Shown here: in pieces, positions 57,001 through 64,000 of the stretch
Numbering within the stretch: the first letter of the stretch is position 1
How the letters are laid out: every line of letters starts with the position of its first letter
Origin: Hexactinellida sp. DTS-2022
Taxonomy: Eukaryota > Porifera > Hexactinellida
DNA: 64,000 bases
Assembly (NCBI GenBank): GCA_028753945.1
Contig: JAPNXP010000005.1
Location: forward strand, 2,170,001-2,234,000
Direction of reading: 5' to 3'
The notes under the pieces: generated by a model
Seen by the model: only the letters and a program-made list of their open reading frames with translations
What the model was told of the DNA's origin: nothing
Databases searched by the model: none
Program-made: the position numbers and the translations under genes

Positions 57001-57135
57001 ATAACGTGTCTATAGTACTAACAATTCATACTCGTTAATCTCGTGAATACAATACTCTTAAGTAATCTACTACACAGAATTACAGATGTTCTACTGAATT
57101 TACATTTCTAAGTAACTACTATGAATTTCGTTATA
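57001..57135 (-). repeat. 5' LTR of the gypsy fossil
   Basis: 135 bp, paired with 50695-50805. Confidence 0.85.
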
Positions 57136-57314
57136 ATAGTATAGATAAACCATAGAGATATAGATGTGCTATTATATATTGTTTTGAGACCTGGTATACA
57201 CCAATTTTTGAGTGATTACCTGTTTTGAACGTCTCACTATATTTTATATTATATCCGAAATATTTATCCCTTTTAAAAAATTAACTTAATTATTGGTAAT
57301 TATAGCAAGTTGTA

Positions 57315-57437
57315 CAGTAGATGTCGGATATAAGCACACTATGTTGGGAAACGGTTGCAATATACCCTGTATAATTTATGTCGGTTATAAGCACATTAAG
57401 TGCATTCCGACGATGTGCTTACAACCGGCATCCACTG
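57315..57437. mobile_element. TA-flanked mariner-like MITE
   Basis: Ends CAGTAGATGTCGGATATAAG and ACAACCGGCATCCACTG are flanked by TA (57313-57314, 57438-57439). Same family as 55959-56100, opposite orientation. Confidence 0.82.
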
Positions 57438-57538
57438 TACCAGTAATCCAATTCCCAATGTATATCTGATTTGACTAGTTTTTTATAATCTAATATTTCC
57501 CAATTCAGCCATGGTTCTAGTACTAACAATTGTAGGGT

Positions 57539-57599
57539 CTGTCACGAAATACTCGGTCCGTGTTGTTTTAGTACGGCCGGACCGAATATTTCGTGACAG
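57539..57599. repeat. tight palindrome
   Basis: Two 22-bp arms (CTGTCACGAAATACTCGGTC and its inverse) with one mismatch are separated by a 17-bp loop. It may be a minimal TIR relic. No duplication was found. Confidence 0.75.
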
Positions 57600-58157
57600 G
57601 AACACAACTTGATTAAAAACAAATACAACTATTACAAACAAACAGATAAATATACTAAAATAATTAATTAAAACCATAGCCTACTATAGAAAGGCCATTT
57701 CACTGCTTTGGACCATTGATAAGATAAAGGCGGGTTTATTTTTATATCAGTAACCAATTACCAGATTAATACTAGACTCATTATATCAACTATACATATC
57801 AAAGTAGTATATAAGTAGTATATATATATGGTTCATAGTTGCTCTCAACATAAATTCAAGGTCAAGTATTATTATTACTTAGGAAAACTAAGCAAATATT
57901 TAGAGGAATTTAGGACTTTCTTTGGGGCAGGTAGTAGGAACATTATGGTTCTTTTCCTTGTTGTTAAGTCACAATTGGCCTCTATTGTTAATTAAAAGTC
58001 ATAATTTGATTTACCTTCTGAACTAAGCAATCTATACACTCATCAACGAAGTCAGCGCACTTCCCACTATCGAGTTTTAGGGGGAGTTGCTTGAATCCGA
58101 TTGAAAACATCATTGTAAACACCACATTTAGCACGTAATTGGAAGGGCCATTTTAAA
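57600..58157. other. no gene recognised
   Basis: AT-rich sequence. Nothing supportable is seen. Confidence 0.4.
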
Positions 58158-58570
58158 TGAATGTAAATGAATTAAGAATAATTTCAGAGGTACTGTTTGG
58201 ACACTTTGACTATATATAATTTTTAGCGTCAAAAGAAACAACCGGCAACGTCCTTAAGCGCGAATTTATCAATTTGGGAGTATTTTGACAGTCATTACAA
58301 CAAAAAAGATTTTTCTTGTTTTTAAGCTCTTAAATTAATGTAAATGAACGAAGTGCAATTCTAGAGGCACTCTCTGTACACTTTTAACGATATTTTATTT
58401 TTAGCATGAAAGAAAACAGCCGGGAAAGTCCTTGAAATCCGAATTTGTTAATTTGGGAGTTTTTTGACAGTCATTGCACCAAAAAATGGTTTTTCTTGAT
58501 TTAAACCTCTTAAATGAATGTAAATGAACGAAGAATAATTTCAGAGGTAAAGTTTGGACACTTTTTGTCT
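58158..58570. repeat. tandem repeat, about 178 bp, 2.3 copies
   Basis: Units start at the ATGTAAATGAA-type motif at 58162, 58339 and 58519 (periods 177 and 180). Shared text includes AATTTCAGAGGTA, TTTGACAGTCATT and ACAACCGG/ACAGCCGG. Confidence 0.8.
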
Positions 58571-58632
58571 ATTTTTTGATTAGCAAGTAACCCTGATTTA
58601 GTTATTCTATCTATTAAGATATTTTTCAAGTA

Positions 58633-58903
58633 CCGTATATACTCTAATAGTAGCCCATATTCGAATAATCGCCTACCTCCAATAATAGCCCCCCCCCCCC
58701 AAATTAGCAAATACAAATTTACTACCAGTACCCTGAGTAAGTTTCTTTATCTAATATTAGTTGCAAACTCGCAATACGATTATCAACCGACTAAACTAAA
58801 TAGATTGTATCAAGATGTGATATTCTCGAAATGTCACAAAATTATTGGTCAGAAAATGGCCTAAAAAACAATAATCGCTAGGCTACTATTCGAATAAATA
58901 CGG
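58633..58903. mobile_element. TA-flanked mariner-like MITE
   Basis: Ends CCGTATATACTCTAATAGTA and GGCTACTATTCGAATAAATA then CGG are flanked by TA. Same family as 48796-49051. Confidence 0.8.
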
Positions 58904-59180
58904 TATTTGTATTGTATATGTATTTTAACTTTCCCTAAATGAGAGTATTTGTATTTATATTTAAATACTTTAAAAAAAGTATTTAAAATATTCAAATACT
59001 ATATACGTAAATACAATCAAATATTAATTATACACCTATAATAAGTTCGTGTTATTCATTTAAATACTTTGAAAAGTATTTATTAATACAAATACAAATA
59101 CATGTGAATTTCTTAAATACAAATACAAATACAAATACTTTGGAATGTATTTAATTACAAGGTACAAATACAATTCGCAA
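58904..59180. repeat. AAATAC-type simple repeat block
   Basis: Degenerate runs of AAATAC(A) and GTATTT units, partly inverted, follow directly after the MITE. Confidence 0.65.
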
Positions 59181-60466
59181 AAACGGATTCTAATACGATC
59201 CGCCAATGATGAATATGGAATTCACTTATATTTATCTACCTCTTAACCCCATGTCTGCTCTACACACAGTGTGGCAAAATGGCGATTATGGGGTAATAGG
59301 TATTAAAACAATTAAGTTAGCAAATACGCAACAAATCATACACATATAGTCAAAACCTAGAGTTAAGGATGATATTTAAGCAGTTCTACACATTACAATT
59401 TCACATTATACTTTACCTACACTAGGAGTCACAAATCTATGATATTCACAGAATTTGTTTTTTGAAAAACTCCCTCGATTTCCTCAGCACGAGTCTCTAG
59501 CGTGAGTGGGAACGCTTATTGGACATTACAAAGAATACTAAGCTGCTCAAAAGTAATAGCAAGTTACTCAAGAGAAAATAATCTTCTGTGGAGTGCCCCG
59601 ATAAGTGAATGGCGCCCCGATACGCGGGGTTATTTTAATGGGAAATATCCAAAGTCCCAACCGACTGCCCCGTTACGAGGGGTGCCCCGATACGCGAGTG
59701 CCCTGACACTCGGGGTTCCACTGTACTTGATTTGCCAATATTTTTGCATTTTTGAATACATCTCGCCGATGCGAACACGAAATTGAAAAATGTTTTCAAA
59801 TCGGGAAAAATAGCTGAATATTCTTGAGAAGTTTCCCAGAACCTTAACTTAATAACTTTAATGGTACGCATAAAAGTTGGATTAGTATGGGTAGGAAATC
59901 GACTCCGTAGAATCCAATTTTTTTTTTTTTTTACTAACTCAACTAGAAAAATGTGAAAATGAAATATCATTCAATTACTTTGAATATTTTGAATATGGGT
60001 CAATAATAATCATATATTTATTACTCTATATTTTATGCTAATTAGTAAATTGATCATGTATCATGTTGCATAGGCTTCGGTAGGTTTGGTATATCCATGG
60101 TTCTACCAATAATTTACACATAATCAGTATTTTCTTTTAAAAATAATCAAAATTGTCCCAAAAGCCCTACATATGATGACTCATAATACAGTCACTGTAT
60201 AATATGAATTGACATTTATTGATTGATTTCCATAAGTTGAATTATTGTATAATGTGTATTGTACGCTGTTGTAGGGTCTTTATATATCCTTATAGCTTTG
60301 AAAGATTTTTACCAGTACAAGGCTATCACACAAAATACGGAATAATTTCAACTAGAGTTTGTCCAGATATATTGATAATTCCGTCGTTACCTACTTTGTG
60401 TATCATATGTGTCAATATTAGAAACAAATTCAATCATATTGTCAAATTTGAAGAGTTAGTACAGTA
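59181..60466. other. no gene recognised
   Basis: At about 59592-59728 GTGCCCCGATACGCG-type repeats end in GGGGTTCCACTG next to TA, perhaps the right end of another MITE. Otherwise AT-rich and featureless. Confidence 0.4.
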
Positions 60467-60676
60467 CAGGGGCCTTATTCACTAACAATACACAAGTTTT
60501 GCTTTTAACTTAAAATTAATTAAAATTTAAGGAAATCCTAAGAAAAACTTAAGATTTGCTAAGTGTTCGTTAAGTTTTCTTAAATTTTCAAAACTTAACA
60601 AAATTCTTAGAATTTGCTTAACTTTCAAATAAAGATAGGTTTACTTGAGTGTAACTTAAGTTTTTAATCTACTATT
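60467..60676. repeat. possible MITE fragment with CTTAAG-type repeats
   Basis: CAGGGGCCTTATTCACTAAC at 60467 has the look of a hAT end, followed by AACTTAAG-like repeats. No right end was found. Confidence 0.4.
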
Positions 60677-61069
60677 CAAGGGTGGGGTTGGTTAACCGAT
60701 CTGAGGCTACGATTACAATTCGATTTCCCTCCACGATTAACCGCTCATCCTACTCAATAAAATAAATCCTATAGAAAATTTTGATTATACTACAGAATAA
60801 GACTCAGCTGTATAAAGTATAACCCCATAAGTACATTGACTAATACATTTCGTATTTTGGTAAACTAAAAACAATATTGTTTTAAGAAAATGTATTATGT
60901 AGGATGAGAAATGGATTAGGACTATCATATTCTAATAAATACAAATTTGTTGATATTTTATACAGTAAGTTCCCAATAACTCTGCTGATATTCAATAGAC
61001 CGGCTAACTGGTTAATAAAATCTGTAACCGTTTTTCGATGTTAGCAACGGTTAACCGAATCCAGCCTTG
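60677..61069. mobile_element. hAT-like MITE (CAAGG ends)
   Basis: Ends CAAGGGTGGGGTTGGTTAAC and the inverse of CGAATCCAGCCTTG, with GGTTAACCG inside both, are flanked by TACTATT on both sides (60670-60676, 61070-61076). Confidence 0.8.
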
Positions 61070-61675
61070 TACTATTATTTAATATAATAATTTGAGTTCT
61101 CAAATATTTTAAAAGTTTATTAATTAAAATTCTTTTAGAATTTTTGAGAAGTGAGAATTTTCATGCAAACACATATGTATGTGTATTCAATTAAATTTAG
61201 TAATTCATTAATACCTTTTTATATTGTAATCAGCAGGAAAAATAGAATATTATAAAACTTTATGCTGATGATGGCATTCCATACAATAACGATCCTGCTG
61301 GAGTCTTATATGCCCTTATAGGTTACTCAAATAGTCCCTATAATTAAAATTAATATATATATATTTATATACAATCACACTGAAGGTGGTATAACTCCAT
61401 AAAGCATGGTTCTTAATGAAGATAAACAAATATCATACAACAAATTAAAATGGAACGTACGTATTATAACACTGAATTATTGAGATGAAATATGAAAGAT
61501 CAATGTGCTAGGATGCGATCCGTATGGGATTTATTATAAATCACGGGCTGCGGGCCTTTTTCCACGGACCGCGAGCCCAAAACGGTCCGAAAAGAGTCAA
61601 AAAGATCAATTTTACAAATGAATATAGCTATAGTTTAATTTGGTCATGAAATTATTATTATTTTATATGTAAGTA
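61070..61675. other. intergenic with a hAT MITE fragment
   Basis: 61520-61615 repeats the CACGGGCTGCGGGCC region of the MITE at 46657-47076 in inverse sense. No gene is seen. Confidence 0.45.
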
Positions 61676-61829
61676 CAGTGAACTCCAGTTTAACGAAGTC
61701 GGATATAACGAAATGGATATTTCCCCCAGAGCACTAAATGCATTAATTATTATCCGCTTATAACGAATATCAAGATATAACGAAGGAATTTACAGGTCCC
61801 AAGCACTTCGTCATAACGAGAGTTCACTG
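61676..61829. mobile_element. TA-flanked mariner-like MITE
   Basis: Ends CAGTGAACTCCAGTTTAACG and CATAACGAGAGTTCACTG are flanked by TA (61674-61675, 61830-61831). Same family as 5359-5656. Confidence 0.85.
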
Positions 61830-62066
61830 TATCACAAGTATTAAAATGCTGTTTTCGAGATGCTACAAAGTAGTGGTGGCAAAATAAACCACTTCGATTC
61901 TTCTTTTCAGAGATGGTGATAAATGTAAACTACTAATAGTCGTGGTTAGGAATGGTGACAAAAGATACCATTACAATGATTTGAACACAGAATGATATAG
62001 AAGATCAAAACTATAATAATCACTAAAACAACCAACATTAATAAGAAATATTGTGTTTTCGGATCA

Positions 62067-62817
62067 ATGCAACAGGAGAAATCTAAGACACGATCAAAAA
62101 CTTCAACCTCGAACAAACTAACTGTTTACTAGATTTAGTCAAAGACAATAGTTCAAAATTATTTGGAAGCCTTAGTGCGTCCCTAACATTTGAGGAAAAG
62201 ACGAGAGTTTGGGAAGAAATTGCTCCCAGATTAACCCAACTCATGGAGTTTTGAGGACAAAATATGAAATTACAAAGAAATGGGCGAATATATTAACAAA
62301 ATACAAGCCGCTAATTTCGGATAAACTCGCATCAGTGAGAAAGACTGGAGGAGGTTCACCTGAGGCCCAATTAACTTACTTGGAGGAGAAAATTCATAGC
62401 ATAAAGGGAAGAGAAATAATCGAAGGAATTCCTTGCGGAATAGATACATCCATCGAGCCTCAAAGTTCTCAGGTGTCTGATCAAATGGTGATTAGTCCTA
62501 CCTTCTCGGGAGATGACGGAGTCCATTTAAGAAAGAAAAGAAAATGTTCACCACATTCGGAAGATATTTACAACACGAAACGCAATCTATTAGAAAAGGA
62601 GGAGCAAAAATTGATGTTGTTAACTAATATAGGAAATGATTTGAAGCTTATAGTAGAACAACTGCAGGAACTAAAGTCACTCCCAGAAATACTCAGAAAT
62701 CAACAAATTATAATATCGCTACTGAGTCAACAGTCCTCCTATCCTAATATTTTAGGACCTTATGGTGTTCCTAGCGTACCCAAGATTATTCTAATTTCCA
62801 TTCTTGCCACCTCCTGA
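62067..62817 (+). pseudogene. Myb/SANT-like DNA-binding protein, broken
   Basis: The pieces read in order MQQEKSKTRSKT, then LLDLVKDNSSKLFGSLSASL and EEKTRVWEEIAPRLTQLM in a second frame, then VLRTKYEITKKWANILTKYK and RKTGGGSPEAQLTYLEEKI in the frame that stays open to 62817. Helix-turn-helix tryptophans (VWEEIA, KKWANI) and the KTGGG signature mark the Myb/SANT-like domain found in PIF/Harbinger accessory proteins and in many animal orphan genes. A coiled-coil-like C-terminal part follows, as is usual. Two frame changes, near 62120 and 62230, make it a pseudogene unless tiny introns are invoked. No Harbinger transposase is adjacent. Confidence 0.68.
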
Positions 62818-64000
62818 TGATTTATAATACATTATGCTTCATTCAATTGACTAATTACAATACTTTAAAAAATAAATGTTAATCAATCATTCTTTAAATC
62901 GTTCCTAAATCGAATAGAAAGTTGATATCTTCACAAAAAGTATCAACTCCATAGATGAAATGAGCCTACTCGATCTAACAAGTTGAATCAATAAAATTAT
63001 AAAAAGTTGAAACAATAGAATTAGATTTACTGGGCCCATTTGAGTAGAAAATTCTCGGGAATGTTATTATTTATTAATTATTTAATTAAATTTTTGTGTT
63101 CGAAATCAAACTGGAAATCTGTATTAAAACCTCGTTAATTATTTTAGGTTGTTCGTCTCGAAAGAAATTACATTCTCGAAAATAACCTTGTTATTATCCG
63201 GTTCCCAATGTCAACTTAGAACTTGCATTATCTTATGACAGATCTGTAATAATTTTCACTTGAAAGACCTTTTTCACAGTTCTACTTTTTTGAATTACTG
63301 ATCACTTTCATTCCTCATCAGTTACAATTGTAATTTTCTGAAAAAATTGGGAAATACCAAGTAATCACTCATGTAGAACTGAAAGTGATTAGTATCTTAA
63401 GGCTAATCAATATCAGAAACTAAAATAAATATTTATGATCTAAAATACACTCATTTTACAGTTTATTGCATTAAACACTACTTCTATATATGTAGTATAT
63501 AGATCCAGAATTTTTTTTTACTAAAATCGGTCTAGAACTAAATTTTTTGGGATTTTTGCTTTTTTTATTAATATTAATTAGGTGCAATTTCACTATCTTA
63601 CCCCACCTAGATATTTTTGTGTTTTGTTAACCGTAGACTGCCTAATCGCCACACAGTGTGGCAGTGCCAAAAAAGGTAGTAAAAAAACTCCAAATTTCAA
63701 AAGATTTCCGATTTAAACATGTTTTTATATACTCTATCGATTTCGATCATAAAAAAGTTTTTCTGAAATTTCAAGATGATGATATAGCATAAAAATGTCA
63801 TCTGCCACTTGAATGCCACCTCAATTAGAAATAGTAAAATGTAAACTTTGGCTGTGCAAAACATGTTAGTTATGGAATTCAATGTATAGAACCTTTTTTG
63901 AATGTTTTACTCGTATATTTATAGAGTTGTGGGACCTAACGGAATTTTCTAACATATTTTCGTCATCCATGGTACAAAAAAAAAACTTTAGTTGTTTTAA
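62818..64000. other. no gene recognised
   Basis: AT-rich sequence. 62930-63050 is weakly related to the MULE interior repeat. Nothing else is supported. Confidence 0.4.

Larger units (their letters stand above)
50695..57135 (-). mobile_element. Ty3/gypsy LTR retrotransposon fossil, broken
   Basis: Short LTRs (57001-57135 and 50695-50805) share CACGTTAT-type ends and an ACAGAATTACAGATGTTC core. ATAGT flanks both sides (50690-50694, 57136-57140). A purine tract lies just inside the 3' LTR. Gag with two zinc knuckles, then protease, reverse transcriptase, RNase H and integrase follow in the Ty3/gypsy order on the minus strand. It is clearly broken, with of the order of ten or more lesions, and holds at least two later insertions (51139-52584, 55959-56100). 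The LTRs differ in length and bases, so it is not young. Confidence 0.88.

Noticed and set aside
59502-59970. Frames near 59.5-60.0 kb
   Set aside because: Built on CCCCGATACGCG repeats of a probable MITE end.

Overview
The window is AT-rich invertebrate (metazoan) nuclear DNA. Two ordinary genes are recognisable, both uninterrupted reading frames: an Elongin A-like transcription elongation factor (1750-2949, +) and a secretory type I membrane protein with a DEX1/FG-GAP-like beta-propeller (28918-30999, -). I cannot name the species. THAP/P, MULE, Transib/RAG1-like, Academ-like, hAT, Helitron and Ty3/gypsy elements together fit an animal and not a plant or fungus. A short frame split by a MITE (3582-4569, -) may be a third gene or exon.

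Almost everything else is transposable elements inserted into one another, and most boundaries can be set from target-site duplications (TSDs). At 8.8-15.0 kb a THAP/P-element-like transposase gene (-) is split by a 3.1 kb RAG1-like/Transib-type transposon (10680-13768). That transposon starts with CACAGTG and ends with CACTGTG, is flanked by a perfect 5-bp duplication (CCATA), and encodes a decayed RAG1-core-like protein. A hAT-like fragment (9795-10059) splits the same P gene. A second P-like fragment lies at 17.05-17.91 kb, followed by a decayed Academ-like element (18763-23979, -).

At 33.2-45.9 kb there are three levels of nesting. A hAT-type MITE (33190-45870, TSD AACTAGAG) holds an Academ-like transposon (33730-45596, TSD ATATT or TAT). 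That in turn holds a foldback MULE with an OTU protease gene (33976-39902, TSD ACAAATGTA). The Academ-like protein joins C2HC fingers, a transposase-like middle, an XPG/FEN-like nuclease domain and a C-terminal CXC cysteine cluster.

At 50.7-57.1 kb lies a broken Ty3/gypsy fossil containing a TIR element whose core is a satellite made from its own terminal sequence. The rest is mostly hAT MITEs, TA-flanked mariner-like MITEs, two long foldback MITEs with 6-bp duplications and three short Helitrons. Near the right end a broken Myb/SANT-like gene (62067-62817) remains.

The most notable object is the RAG1-like transposon. Its two ends carry the vertebrate RSS heptamer sequence and a second conserved block at unequal distances from the heptamer.
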